A DNA stretch of 64,000 nt from M3007 sp031425035. Its GTDB lineage: Bacteria; Bacteroidota; Bacteroidia; Chitinophagales; Saprospiraceae. The notes beneath the pieces are model-generated. The model ran no database searches. It saw only the letters and a list, made by a program, of their open reading frames with translations, and had not been told where the DNA came from. The stretch is from NCBI GenBank assembly GCA_031425035.1, contig JANPIN010000083.1, positions 1-64,000 of the forward strand. The letters run 5' to 3'. Each line of letters opens with the position of its first letter. The first letter of the stretch is position 1. The position numbers were made by a program, and so were the translations under genes. Below are positions 1 through 9,490 of the stretch, one piece after another.

Positions 1-38
1 ATTTCCGGAAACTTCTTGCGTTTTGGGATGGAACGAAA

Positions 39-90
39 GCAAAAAATCCGTTTTTATCCGCGTAATCCGTTTAATCCGCGTTCCAATTGC
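39..90. repeat. Dispersed ATCCG-word repeat, copy 1
   Basis: A 52-base element made of AATCCG-type words and ending CGTTCCAATTGC. It matches 25969-26020 at 48 of 52 positions by eye, so it is a dispersed intergenic repeat rather than chance low complexity. The copy at 25.9 kb has an inverted partner 5' of it; here any partner would lie outside the window. Confidence 0.85.
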
Positions 91-130
91 TCTACGGTTA
101 ACGCTTTGGGGATTTTGTGGGTAATCGTTA

Positions 131-238
131 GGGTTTAGAGGGGTTTCGAGAGGTTTAGAAAAAAGAGCGGACCGTTACAACCCACGATCAACTAAACCCC
201 TCTAAACCCTCTAAACCCCTTTTCTAAACCCCTCTAAA
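131..238. repeat. TTTAGAGGGG word array with inverted partner
   Basis: Words of the form GGTTTAGAGGGG (131-162) are followed after about 30 bases by the reverse complement CCCCTCTAAACC, repeated several times (192-238). Transcribed from the susC side this could fold into a long hairpin. The stop codon of the SusC-like gene (TAG, 234-236 on the minus strand) lies inside the array. Bases 1-233 contain no gene; there is no SusD-like ORF. Confidence 0.85.
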
Positions 239-3200
239 ACGTTACTTCCAGACCCACTTGCCAGCTTTTGGCAATCGGGTAACTGACGTTATCGATGCCG
301 ACGGCAAAAGGGCTGTCGCCGTTAGAAAATTCCGGCGAGTAGCCACTGTATTTCTGGCTTGTCCACAGGTTGGTGCCGCTGACATAGACGCGTAAACGGT
401 TGATTTGGGCCCGTTGCACCCATGGTAATGGCAGGGTGTATCCTAAAAGTACATTCCGCAGGCGGATAAAACTACCGTCTTCCAGGAAATAGTCGCTCAC
501 CCGGTAGTTATGACCGCCATTCGTTATACGAGGTTTCGTGGCACTTGGGTTTTCCGGCGTCCAGCGGCCGTCGAAATCGGAGGCTTCCCAGTTATACACG
601 GAGAAGCGGTTGGTTTTCTTGGCGTTGTACACCTTGTTGCCGGTCAGACCGAACATATCAGCCGAAAAATCGAAACCGAGGAATTCAAAACCGGTGCTGA
701 ATCCATAACTCAGGGTGGGGATCGGACTGCCCAGGTTGGTGCGGTCGTCCGCCGTGATGACGCCGTCGCCATTTACGTCGACAAAACGCAGGTCGCCGGC
801 CGTTTCATTTTCGAGACGCGGGGAGGCCTGGGCTTCTTCCACCGTTTGGAACACGCCATTGGTTTTATACCCGTAAAAGGCACCGATCGGACCGCCCGCA
901 AAAGAGCGCGTCGCAAATTCTCCCTGCATAGCTGCACCGAAAATTTCCGATTTCTGCTCGTTCAGGCTGACAATTTTATTCTTTACCGGCGAAAAGACCG
1001 CGCCGAGATTCCAGCCGAACCGGCCGGCCTGCCGCCAGCCGAGGGTAATATCCCAGCCGGTATTCTGCACTTTTGCCGTGTTCACCAGCGGTGCGCTGCC
1101 CGACCCTACATAGTCCGGGATCGGTACGGCGGCAATAATATCGTAGGTAACGCGGTCATACCAGTCCACTTCTGCCGTCAGCCGGTTTCTGAACAAGCCA
1201 ATTTCCACGCCGATGTCCGTCTGCCGTGCGCTTTCCCATTTCAGATCCGGGTTGCTGTAATCCACGAGCGTAGCGCCCTGGTTCAGGTTTTCTCCCGAGC
1301 CGAAAATGGCGTATAAGCTGGATTGGATCACCCCTAAACTCGGATAATACCGGTCCCGGATGCTGTTTTGGTTGCCCAGAATACCGTAGCTGAAACGCAG
1401 TTTCAAACGGTCGAACAACCCCAGGTTCTGGATAAAATCTTCCTGCGCGGCATTCCAGCCCAGACTAAAGGAAGGAAAAATACCCCGGCGGTTACCCTCG
1501 GCAAAACGTGAAGATTGGTCCACCCGGGCGGAAACGGTTAGCAAATAGCGCTCGAACAGGGTGTAATTGGTCCGGAAAAGAAAGGACACCAGACCTTCGT
1601 CATTGGCGCCGTTGCTGTTAGTTTGCGTGGTATCGTTACCGGCGGAGAGGTAGAGCAGGTCATTGGCGCTGCCCGGGAAATTGCGGCGGCCGGCTTCCAG
1701 ATACTCGAAGCTGCGCTGTTCGGATGTGTATCCGGCCAGAACGGTCAGGTGGTGATCATCGCCCCAGTTGCGGTCGAACGTGAGGGTTTGTTCCCAGATC
1801 CAGTCGCGTTTCTGGTTGCGGCGCACGTTGAGCAGGTCGTCGATGCTGAGCTGGGAAGCGCTGACCTGGAAAATAGGCGTAAAGGTCTTGCCCTGCTCCA
1901 CATCCAGGTCGAAACCGTAATTAGACCGGAAACGGAAGTATTTGAACAGTTTGATCTCGCCGAACACCGTACCGAAAAAGCGGTCGTTGGTGCGTTGGTT
2001 ATTGCTTTTATAAAACAGATCGGCGGCGGGATTGGCGATGGCCAGGCCGAAAGGCGCGGTCGGATCGCTGAAGTTGCCGTTGGCGTCTTTGGGCGAAATG
2101 GTCGGCGATACCCGATACGCGCTGCCGATGACGCCGGCGGGCGCAATGTCCCGTTTGTTGTTGGAATATGCCAGGTTGTTGCCAATACTGAGCCAGTTAT
2201 TCACTTGGAACGTGTTGTTCAGGCGGACCGTGATCCGCCGTAACTCATCGTTTTTCAAAATACCGGACTGGTTGAAATAGTTGCCGCTGATGTTATAGGT
2301 GTAGCGATCCGAGCCGCCGCTGATACCCAGTTGCACATTGCTGATGGGCGCGCCGGTGCGGAATATTTCGTCCTGCCAGTCGGTGCCTTCCCCCAGCGCT
2401 CCCGGATCGGGGAAATACTGGCTGTTGGTCAGCTCATTATACGACTGCGCAAATTGCGTGGCATTCATCAGGTCAATTTTCCTCGTGACTTGCTGGGTGC
2501 CGTAGTAAGTGTTCAGCGAAATCGCGGCTTTATCGCCTTTAGCGCCACTTTTCGTGGTAATAATGATCACCCCGTTGGAACCCCGGGCACCGTAAATGGC
2601 ACAGGCCGAAGCATCTTTGAGGACTTCCACGGAGGCGACATCCTGGGGATTTACCAGCGAAGCATCATACGTGATCATGCCGTCGATCACGAAAATGGGA
2701 TCGGCATTGTTCAACGTACCCGTACCGCGAATACGAATGACGGCATCGGCGCCGGGTTCTCCGGAACCGGGACTCACGTACACACCGGCCAGTTTGCCCT
2801 GCAATGACTGCGCTACGTCGACGGTGGCAATGCTTCTGATGCGTTCCCCTTGCAGGGTGCCTACCGAGCCGGTGAGGTCACTTTTCTTTTGGGTGCCATA
2901 ACCGACGACCACCACCTGATCGAGGATGGTTTCGTCTTCCCCGAGGGTGATTTCCAACTGGGTGCGGCCATTTACAGGCACTTCCAGGGGCGCATACCCC
3001 GTGTAACTCAGCACCAGCACGGCATTAGCATCCTGCACGGTGAGACTGAAATTACCGTCCATGTCGCTGATGGTCCCGTTGGACTGGCCTTTTTCAATGA
3101 GGGTTACGCCGGTCAGGGGCGAGCCGTCGGTCTGGTCGGTTATGCGGCCTTTGACCTGCACCTGCGCGCTGAGCGCCTGGACGAGTAACAGGCTGAAAAA

Positions 3201-3251
3201 GAGCAACATGCCCGTTCGCCTGGGTTTTGATTTCGTAAAAATTTGCTTCAT
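234..3251 (-). CDS. SusC/RagA-family TonB-linked outer membrane receptor
   Basis: The 1005-residue product is a TonB-dependent transporter that would import oligosaccharides across the outer membrane. A signal peptide (about 1-29) precedes a carboxypeptidase-regulatory-like domain (about 32-105) and the SusC hallmark VVVGYGTQKKSDLTGSV at about 114-130. The plug domain then shows the IRGTGTLNNADPIFVIDG and ASVEVLKDASACAIYG-type signatures, and the rest is a barrel ending in an aromatic-rich strand (QVGLEVTF). It is the last gene of a minus-strand glycan locus (GH144, GH3). SusC normally pairs with a SusD lipoprotein encoded just downstream, but the 233 bases downstream hold only repeats, so SusD is elsewhere or absent. 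The family call is secure; the beta-glucan substrate is inferred from neighbours. Confidence 0.95.
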   Translation of the reverse strand: MKQIFTKSKPRRTGMLLFFSLLLVQALSAQVQVKGRITDQTDGSPLTGVTLIEKGQSNGTISDMDGNFSLTVQDANAVLVLSYTGYAPLEVPVNGRTQLEITLGEDETILDQVVVVGYGTQKKSDLTGSVGTLQGERIRSIATVDVAQSLQGKLAGVYVSPGSGEPGADAVIRIRGTGTLNNADPIFVIDGMITYDASLVNPQDVASVEVLKDASACAIYGARGSNGVIIITTKSGAKGDKAAISLNTYYGTQQVTRKIDLMNATQFAQSYNELTNSQYFPDPGALGEGTDWQDEIFRTGAPISNVQLGISGGSDRYTYNISGNYFNQSGILKNDELRRITVRLNNTFQVNNWLSIGNNLAYSNNKRDIAPAGVIGSAYRVSPTISPKDANGNFSDPTAPFGLAIANPAADLFYKSNNQRTNDRFFGTVFGEIKLFKYFRFRSNYGFDLDVEQGKTFTPIFQVSASQLSIDDLLNVRRNQKRDWIWEQTLTFDRNWGDDHHLTVLAGYTSEQRSFEYLEAGRRNFPGSANDLLYLSAGNDTTQTNSNGANDEGLVSFLFRTNYTLFERYLLTVSARVDQSSRFAEGNRRGIFPSFSLGWNAAQEDFIQNLGLFDRLKLRFSYGILGNQNSIRDRYYPSLGVIQSSLYAIFGSGENLNQGATLVDYSNPDLKWESARQTDIGVEIGLFRNRLTAEVDWYDRVTYDIIAAVPIPDYVGSGSAPLVNTAKVQNTGWDITLGWRQAGRFGWNLGAVFSPVKNKIVSLNEQKSEIFGAAMQGEFATRSFAGGPIGAFYGYKTNGVFQTVEEAQASPRLENETAGDLRFVDVNGDGVITADDRTNLGSPIPTLSYGFSTGFEFLGFDFSADMFGLTGNKVYNAKKTNRFSVYNWEASDFDGRWTPENPSATKPRITNGGHNYRVSDYFLEDGSFIRLRNVLLGYTLPLPWVQRAQINRLRVYVSGTNLWTSQKYSGYSPEFSNGDSPFAVGIDNVSYPIAKSWQVGLEVTF

Positions 3252-3295
3252 GATTATGGCTGGTTAAGAAAGCTGAAAGGGTCAATTGATCGTCA

Positions 3296-4738
3296 CTAGC
3301 GTGATTTCACTTCGTAAATGCTCCAGATACGGGAGCGGCTTTGCCAGTTATTCAGGTTAAAAGCCGAAATCCAGTCGGGAAAATAACTGTAAAGCCGGTC
3401 GATTTGTAATCCGGGTAAAGGTTTTGATAGCTGGAGTCGTGGATAAAGCAATAAATAAAGCGGCTGAGCCGGAAGCTGGGCAAGCGTATCCAGACTGGAA
3501 ACCACCTGCACCTGCAAGCCGGGCGCCTGGTAAAAATGGGCGGTTAATCCGACCAGGTTATAGGGGTTTTTCTCAATGGCCATCAGTGTAACCGGTTGCT
3601 TTTCAGCATATTGATATAAATACCGGAAACAAGGCAGGGCCTCATTGGCCGGGGTCAGACTACGTAGCGGCAGCGCCAGAAAATTTACACCAACCGCTAG
3701 TCCCAGCACTGCTTTTGCCCAGCCGCGTTGTCCGAACCGGCTTTGCGCATCCGGCCAGGCCAAAGCCGCCAAAGCCAGGAATGGAACGATCATCGGGAAC
3801 AAAAACCGCAACTCCTTATGCCCGACCAGCAGGTGAGCGAGTAAAAATGGCAGCAGGATCCAGACAAACGCGTGTTGCCGGTTTTTCCAGCCCCCCCAGA
3901 AGGCCAGCACAAGCAGCAGCAAACTGAGCGGCGGCAGTCCCGACAGCAGTATTTCCCGAAAATAAAACCACCACGGCGCAGTGCCCCAGTTAGCGGCCTT
4001 ATTTTCAACAATGTTGGCCCGGAAGTAGTTGAAGGCCGTCGGCGCCCAGTTACCGTAGAGCCAGAAATCGGCACAAACACCGGCCGCCAGCGCCAGTATG
4101 CCTCCTAGTATCAACCAGGCCCAATCGGCTACGTTCAGCTTCCGGTAATACAGCAGCCAGCCCGCCAGTCCCAGCAGCGCAAAAGCCATCTGGAAGCGAA
4201 AAAAGAAGCTGAATCCCAGTAATAGGCCGCCGAGGACCAGCCGGCAACGGTCCCTCTTATTTTGCTTTTCAATGAACTGCGTAATCAATAATAATGCGGT
4301 CAGGAAACTTAATCCCGCCCAGTTTTCCGAAGAAAAACGGACGCCCAAATAAGGCACAAACCACAGTGTCAAGCCGAGCCAAAGCAGGTTCCGGCTAATT
4401 TTATCATCTCCGGAACTGCGGCCCAACTGCAGGGCCCAGCATGCGTACATCCCCCAGACCAGCCAGCCGCTCAACAACCGTAGAACAAAGGCCTGCTGAA
4501 AAGGATTATGCCAGCCAACCGAGTCCATGCTCCCCAGTACCGAGTAAGCCAGCCAGGGCTGCAAACCCGGCCGGATCTGCTCGTGAAACTCCCAGGGAAG
4601 ATCCTCCGCCGGCGTGGCGTGCAGCTTGTAATTGGCCAGTTCGAGCAGTTGAAAATGCTCGTCCGGATGGTGGTAACCGACACTGCACCAGGCAACCAGC
4701 GCAAATAGGACAAAACCGGCCAGGAAAGGATTAAACAT
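3296..4738 (-). CDS. GT22-like (Alg9/PIG-B type) mannosyltransferase membrane protein
   Basis: A 480-residue polytopic membrane protein with about 10 hydrophobic segments. Two signatures of GT22 dolichol/lipid-phosphate-mannose-dependent transferases are visible: the HPDE motif near the N-terminus (GYHHPDEHFQ, residues 21-30), which holds the catalytic acidic pair in the first external loop, and HKELRFLFP at 307-315. GT22 enzymes are best known from eukaryotic N-glycan and GPI assembly; bacterial members are found in several Bacteroidota. It presumably adds a sugar to a lipid-linked or surface glycan on the periplasmic face. It lies between the GH3 and SusC genes (44 bases before SusC), but a degradative locus is an odd place for a transferase, so it may be an independent cargo gene. 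The exact sugar is not predictable. Confidence 0.8.
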   Translation of the reverse strand: MFNPFLAGFVLFALVAWCSVGYHHPDEHFQLLELANYKLHATPAEDLPWEFHEQIRPGLQPWLAYSVLGSMDSVGWHNPFQQAFVLRLLSGWLVWGMYACWALQLGRSSGDDKISRNLLWLGLTLWFVPYLGVRFSSENWAGLSFLTALLLITQFIEKQNKRDRCRLVLGGLLLGFSFFFRFQMAFALLGLAGWLLYYRKLNVADWAWLILGGILALAAGVCADFWLYGNWAPTAFNYFRANIVENKAANWGTAPWWFYFREILLSGLPPLSLLLLVLAFWGGWKNRQHAFVWILLPFLLAHLLVGHKELRFLFPMIVPFLALAALAWPDAQSRFGQRGWAKAVLGLAVGVNFLALPLRSLTPANEALPCFRYLYQYAEKQPVTLMAIEKNPYNLVGLTAHFYQAPGLQVQVVSSLDTLAQLPAQPLYLLLYPRLQLSKPLPGLQIDRLYSYFPDWISAFNLNNWQSRSRIWSIYEVKSR

Positions 4739-4744
4739 AGGGGA

Positions 4745-4830
4745 TAGGAGGCAGGAGGCAGGTAACAGGAGGCAGGTAACAGGAGGCAGGAGTCAGGAGT
4801 CAGGGGTTAGGAGTCAGGGGGCAGGGGGTT
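4745..4830. repeat. AGGAGGCAGG word array
   Basis: Tandem words of the form AGGAGGCAGG, with variants AGGTAAC and AGGAGTC, fill the whole GH3-GT22 gap. The same word family occurs at 45477-45668, where it also has a reverse-complement half. The array ends GGGGGTTAG, which supplies the TAA stop of the GH3 gene (4829-4831, minus strand). Confidence 0.85.
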
Positions 4831-7084
4831 AGTCCATGCGCACTTTTACTGTTTTCACATTATCGGAACTGCCGCCGGTCATGATCTCGAACTCGCCGGC
4901 TTCACTACCGAAGGTCATATCGCGGCGATAAAAACTCAGGTCCTTATCGGTCACGGTAAAGGTCACCGTTTTGCTGGCGCCGGCCGGAATCATGATTTTC
5001 TGGAAAGCCTTGAGCTCTTTCATCGGCCGGGTCACAGAGCCAACCAGATCGCGCACGTAGAGCTGCACGACTTCTTCGCCGTCCCGTTTGCCGGTGTTAC
5101 TCACACTCACCGTCACCTGCAAGTTTTCGCCTTTTTTGAAAGTCGTCTTCGTCACCTGCGGTTCGCTGTAGCTAAAGGTCGTGTAACTCAGGCCAAAACC
5201 GAAAGCGTACTGCGGCGAGTTCGGCATATCGATGTACTTACTGGTCCATTTAGAGTTCGGGTCGAAAGGCCGGCCGGTACTCTTGGCGTTGTAATAAATC
5301 GGCACCTGGCCCACCGAACGCGGAAAAGTCATCGTCAGTTTAGCCGAAGGGTTGTAATCCCCGAACAGCACGTCGGATAGCGCATTACCGGTTTCCGTAC
5401 CCAACCACCAGGCTTCGAGGACGGCCGTGGCATTATCCGCAATCCATGGAATGGCTAAAGGACGGCCACTCATCAGCACCACCACGATGGGTTTGCCGGT
5501 TTTGACCAGCTCTTCCACCAGTTGTTCCTGTACGCCGGGCAGGCCGATTTCCGCCCGGGCGCCGGCTTCTCCGCTCATCATGGCTTTTTCACCGACCGCT
5601 ACGACCACTACGTCCGCATTTTGCGCAGCCGTGACCGCTGCGGCAAAGCCGGATTTATCCATGCCGTCCACCGTGGCGCAACCAGCCACATACTGACAGT
5701 TGGCATTGGCCTTCAGACCCGTTAGCAGCGTCACGCAGTCCTTGGCATCACCGGCGCCGCTCCAGTTACCGATGAGTTCGCTCTGGTTGTCGGCCAAGGG
5801 TCCGATCAGCGCGATTTTAGCGCCTTTACGCAGGGGCAGTACGTTCTTATCGTTTTTCAGCAGCACTATACTTTTCCGGGCCATGTCCCGCGCATCGGCA
5901 CGGTGGGCAGCGGTGAGTATTTGTGTTTTTTCGCGTTGTTCGTCGCAGTATTTATAGGGATTTTCAAATAAACCCAGTTCAAATTTCAAGCGTAAAATAC
6001 GACGGGTCGCCTCGTCGATCGCGGACTGCGGCACCTTGCCTTCCCGCACGGATTGCGCCAGAAAGCGCTGATACACAGCACCCTGCATGTCCATATCTAC
6101 GCCGGCATTGGCGGATAGTTCGCCCGCTTCTTTATCATTGGCCACGATGCCGTGGTTGACCATTTCATTGATGGAAGTGTAGTCGGTGACCACAAAACCC
6201 TGGTAATTCCATTCTTTACGCAGTACATCGGTCAGCAGGTATTTATTTCCCGTAGCCGGCACGCCGTCATAGTCGTTGAAAGAGGTCATGACCGAGGCCG
6301 CACCGGCTTTCACCGCCGCTTCATAGGTTGGCAGATAGTAGTCGCGGAAATAGCGTTCGCTCATATCCACGCTGTTGTATTCCCGACCGGCAATGGGTGC
6401 GCCATAACCGGCAAAGTGTTTCACGCAGGCCATCATGGCATCGTTCTGGGCGAAACTTTTACCCTGAAATCCGCGGACCCGTGCTTCCGCGATCCGGCAG
6501 CCAAGGTAGGTGTCTTCGCCGGCGCCTTCCATGACCCGGCCCCAGCGCGGATCACGACCAATGTCCACCATTGGTGCAAAGGTCCAGTTCAAACCGGCCG
6601 CCGTGGATTCAATCGCCGCCACCCGGGCAGAACGTTCGATGGCCGGCAGGTCCCAGCTGCAGGCTTCGGCCAGCGGTATGGGGAAAATGGTTTTATACCC
6701 GTGGATGACGTCGTAGCCGAAGATCAGCGGAATTTTCAGGCGGGTTTCTTCCACGGCTACCCGCTGCAGTTCGCGGACGAATTTCACGGTATGGCTGTTA
6801 AAAAGCGCCCCGCAGGCCCCCGAACGGATGTCTTTGGTATAGCCTTCGCGAATAGTCGGCCCGGTGGCTCCCCAGTCGGTGGTGTAGAGCGTCATTTGGC
6901 CGATTTTTTCTTCGAGCGTCATCAGGCGCAGCAGGGAATCCACGCGCTTATCGATGGCCGCTGCGGTGGCAGGTTGGGGGGCAGTGGTCGTTTCCATCCG
7001 GCTGGCGGCCGGGCGGGAACAGAGAAAGGAGGAGAGCGTAAGGCTGCCTGCCAGGAGGAGGGAGAAGTTGATTTTTCTGTTCAT
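4829..7084 (-). CDS. bglX: Glycoside hydrolase family 3 beta-glucosidase (BglX-like)
   Basis: A 751-residue GH3 enzyme that would release glucose from the non-reducing end of beta-glucosides in the periplasm. In order: signal peptide (about 1-28), GH3 N-terminal TIM barrel with KHFAGYGAP and the nucleophile region GFVVTDYTS (the Asp), GH3 C-terminal domain with the GEKAMMSGE(A) segment, and a fibronectin III-like domain (SVSNTGKRDGEEVVQLYV). I start it at the ATG at 7084, seven bases after the upstream stop, because this gives a clean signal peptide; an in-frame start at 7108 would overlap that gene. Tight spacing to the GH144-like/esterase gene indicates co-transcription. GH3 enzymes acting on sophorose accompany GH144 in Bacteroides beta-1,2-glucan loci, which suggests this substrate here. 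The stop codon lies in a repeat array. Confidence 0.93.
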   Translation of the reverse strand: MNRKINFSLLLAGSLTLSSFLCSRPAASRMETTTAPQPATAAAIDKRVDSLLRLMTLEEKIGQMTLYTTDWGATGPTIREGYTKDIRSGACGALFNSHTVKFVRELQRVAVEETRLKIPLIFGYDVIHGYKTIFPIPLAEACSWDLPAIERSARVAAIESTAAGLNWTFAPMVDIGRDPRWGRVMEGAGEDTYLGCRIAEARVRGFQGKSFAQNDAMMACVKHFAGYGAPIAGREYNSVDMSERYFRDYYLPTYEAAVKAGAASVMTSFNDYDGVPATGNKYLLTDVLRKEWNYQGFVVTDYTSINEMVNHGIVANDKEAGELSANAGVDMDMQGAVYQRFLAQSVREGKVPQSAIDEATRRILRLKFELGLFENPYKYCDEQREKTQILTAAHRADARDMARKSIVLLKNDKNVLPLRKGAKIALIGPLADNQSELIGNWSGAGDAKDCVTLLTGLKANANCQYVAGCATVDGMDKSGFAAAVTAAQNADVVVVAVGEKAMMSGEAGARAEIGLPGVQEQLVEELVKTGKPIVVVLMSGRPLAIPWIADNATAVLEAWWLGTETGNALSDVLFGDYNPSAKLTMTFPRSVGQVPIYYNAKSTGRPFDPNSKWTSKYIDMPNSPQYAFGFGLSYTTFSYSEPQVTKTTFKKGENLQVTVSVSNTGKRDGEEVVQLYVRDLVGSVTRPMKELKAFQKIMIPAGASKTVTFTVTDKDLSFYRRDMTFGSEAGEFEIMTGGSSDNVKTVKVRMD

Positions 7085-7091
7085 GTTGATT

Positions 7092-9275
7092 TTATTTATG
7101 CTGCGCAAACAGCCATTCCAGCACGGCTGGGTTGTAGTAGGTAATGTCCCAAATATTATGGCTCAAAGTGCTGTACTCCGTGTACTTGACTTTACTACCG
7201 GCTTTTTTGAGCGCTTCCACGATCTGCCAGTCGTATTTCGGGTAAACGGAATCGTCCAGGCGGCCATGAAAAGCCCAGATGGGTATGCCTTTGATCAAAC
7301 CGGCCTGGTTAGGATCGGCGCCACCACAAAGCGGCAGTCCGGCGGCAAAGAGATCCGGTTTACGCATCATCAGGTCGTAGGTGCCGAAGCCGCCCATGGA
7401 CAGTCCGGTGATGTAAATACGTTTGGGATCGATGTCGGAACTGTTTTTTAACATTTTCTCAATCAACCCGATCACCATTTTACCGGGCCGGCTGTAAGTG
7501 GCTTCGTTGAACGTCACCTGCTCCCAGTCGCGGGTGACGCCGCCCCAGACCTCTTCCGGTGGACACTGCGGTACCAGCAGGTAACAGGGATGTTTTTCCC
7601 GTTGTTCTTTTTCGCAGAAAGCGTAGACGCCATTATGCATTTGCGCGAAATTATCCGTGCCGCGCTCCCCGGAACCGTGCAGGAAAACTACCAGTGGATA
7701 TTTCGAATCTGCGGCGGGTAACAGGGCGTTCTTTTTAGGCTCCATCAATTGATAGGGCAACTTATTCCCGGCCTGATCCTGGTACATTTCCCGGCGGAAA
7801 TAGCCCGCCGGTTCCATGGGTACATCCGGGTTGGGCGCCGACAAGGTTTGTCCCGATACCGCTTTATTGGTTGGCAGCGTAGATTGATCCAGCCAGCCGC
7901 CGGTGAAACCCGCTTTACGTAAACCAGCAACGATGTAGGGATTTTTCTGCATCAGCTTCCACAGAAAACCGGAACGATAGTTCTCCAGCATCAGGACAAT
8001 CGGTCCCTGATCGATGCCGAGATAGTCTTTATCCACCCAATAGGGTATGCCTGGTTGCCCGCTATTGGTCTGGTCGGCCCAGGTGAAGGTCTCGTTATAC
8101 CCGTCGAAAAAACCATAAGGCCCTACCGGATAGCGTTCCCACATCGCCTGTAGGGCGGGGAGGCAGATTTCCGGCGCAAACGCAATGGAACTAACGGCTG
8201 CCGTGGGAGCAATGGTGCCATCATCTACCAGGTAGTCGGCGGCGGCTCCCCGGGCGGAGTAGCCCTGAAATACTTGTTTTTGACCTTTCCAGCGCACTTC
8301 GGCATAACCGGGTCCGTCGCCGGCGGTGAGTCCCCAGACATTCTGGCTGTAACCGACGAATTTATTGGGGTTATCGATGCAGTACTGGCGGTTGGCATAG
8401 GTGGCCCGCTTGCTGTTTTCGTGGTAATCAATGCCCATCTTACGCATGTAGGCATCTTGAATACCGCGAAAATCGACCCAGCACTGACTGTACTGATGAC
8501 CGAAGAGCGGACCGAAATTGACCATGTCCTGGCCTTTGTATTCGGCGCGGAAATAGGGTTTGCACCACTGCTGCCACATGCTGGGCGGGACCGGATGGGT
8601 GGGCGAACCGATGGCCATGAGCACGAGCACCATGGCTTCGTTATACCCGCGCCAGTCGGCGCCCAGAAAGCCTTTTTCCGGAAACCAGCCCATGCTCAGG
8701 CGGTTGCTTTCATTCAAATACCAGTCGAATTCCACGCGGCGGTAGAGGAAATCAGCGGCCTCCCGAATGGCTTTTTCACTAGCATTCGATTGATCAAAAT
8801 AGCTCATGCAGGATAGGATGCCAGCCATGAGCAGACCGGTATCGATGCTGGAAAGTTCTACGTTTTTGAAACGGAGCGCGGATTTCGTTTCCAGGAAATG
8901 GTAGTACCAGCCGCGGTAACCGGCTATACCGGAAGACTGGGGTCCCTGGGGAAGAGATTTTAAAAACTGCAGGGTTTTAAGCACGCGATCTGCCGCTTGC
9001 TGGCGGGTGATCCAGCCTCTTTCCACGCCCACCAAATAGGCGGAAAGACCGAAACCGGTGGCGGCAATACTGGAGAAATTATCGGTTGGATAGCGGTCGG
9101 GCACCTGAAAATTACTGGTGTCCGCTAATTCCCAGAAGTACAGAAAATGACGACGCTGGACCTCATCCAGACTGAAAGGCGGTTTGGCGGCCGACGATCC
9201 GCCGGCCGGCTTCTGCGCTACACTGCAGACGACGTTGACAAGTAAAAATATAAGAAAGGGTAACAGTTTCGTCAT
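7092..9275 (-). CDS. GH144-like glucanase fused to an alpha/beta-hydrolase esterase
   Basis: A 727-residue secreted two-domain protein. After a signal peptide (about 1-21), residues about 30-455 form an (alpha/alpha)6 glycoamylase-type domain (PF10091 family, which includes GH144 endo-beta-1,2-glucanases): RRHFLYFWELAD, ATGFGLSAYLVGVERGWITR, GWFPEKG, GLTAGDGP and YLGIDQGPIVLMLENYRSG. Residues about 510-727 are a serine esterase of the carbohydrate-esterase/prolyl-oligopeptidase type: HGSGERG oxyanion region, nucleophile elbow GLSMGGFG near residue 625, an acid in HGRLDD and a His in LSHNIWD. It has no T9SS tail, so it is probably periplasmic or lipid-independent. Fusion suggests removal of acyl decorations from the glucan while it is cut; natural beta-1,2-glucans can carry succinyl groups, so this is reasonable but inferred. 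It overlaps nothing and abuts the GH3 gene by 7 bases. Confidence 0.85.
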   Translation of the reverse strand: MTKLLPFLIFLLVNVVCSVAQKPAGGSSAAKPPFSLDEVQRRHFLYFWELADTSNFQVPDRYPTDNFSSIAATGFGLSAYLVGVERGWITRQQAADRVLKTLQFLKSLPQGPQSSGIAGYRGWYYHFLETKSALRFKNVELSSIDTGLLMAGILSCMSYFDQSNASEKAIREAADFLYRRVEFDWYLNESNRLSMGWFPEKGFLGADWRGYNEAMVLVLMAIGSPTHPVPPSMWQQWCKPYFRAEYKGQDMVNFGPLFGHQYSQCWVDFRGIQDAYMRKMGIDYHENSKRATYANRQYCIDNPNKFVGYSQNVWGLTAGDGPGYAEVRWKGQKQVFQGYSARGAAADYLVDDGTIAPTAAVSSIAFAPEICLPALQAMWERYPVGPYGFFDGYNETFTWADQTNSGQPGIPYWVDKDYLGIDQGPIVLMLENYRSGFLWKLMQKNPYIVAGLRKAGFTGGWLDQSTLPTNKAVSGQTLSAPNPDVPMEPAGYFRREMYQDQAGNKLPYQLMEPKKNALLPAADSKYPLVVFLHGSGERGTDNFAQMHNGVYAFCEKEQREKHPCYLLVPQCPPEEVWGGVTRDWEQVTFNEATYSRPGKMVIGLIEKMLKNSSDIDPKRIYITGLSMGGFGTYDLMMRKPDLFAAGLPLCGGADPNQAGLIKGIPIWAFHGRLDDSVYPKYDWQIVEALKKAGSKVKYTEYSTLSHNIWDITYYNPAVLEWLFAQHK

Positions 9276-9442
9276 ACGTGGGGGGAGGGAAGATTTGCTG
9301 GTCTGGAGGAGTTTGTGGCTTTGAAAAGGGTTGATGAAGATCTATAAGTTTGAAAATCAATCATATAAACCTCCATCAACCAATATAAACGTAGTTTAAA
9401 GTGATTGAAAGACCGGGAGATGTAATAATGCTGACGACCAGC

Positions 9443-9480
9443 AACTAAACCCCTCTAAACCTCCTCAACCCCTCTAAACA
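9443..9480. repeat. CTAAACCCCTC word array
   Basis: Three CTAAACC-CCTC type words in the gap between the esterase fusion and the six-repeat protein. Same family as 131-238, here without a close inverted partner. The rest of 9276-9490 shows no ORF; on the minus strand it would hold the 5' leader of the fusion gene. Confidence 0.7.
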
Positions 9481-9490
9481 CTACGCCAAC

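Noticed and set aside
4745..4830. Possible CRISPR array
   Set aside because: Words of about 10 bases are contiguous with no unique spacers of CRISPR size, and no cas gene is present.
6152..7144. 330-codon plus-strand ORF opposite the GH3 gene
   Set aside because: It is the antisense frame of a clear GH3 enzyme, rich in His/Gly/Arg and without domain motifs.
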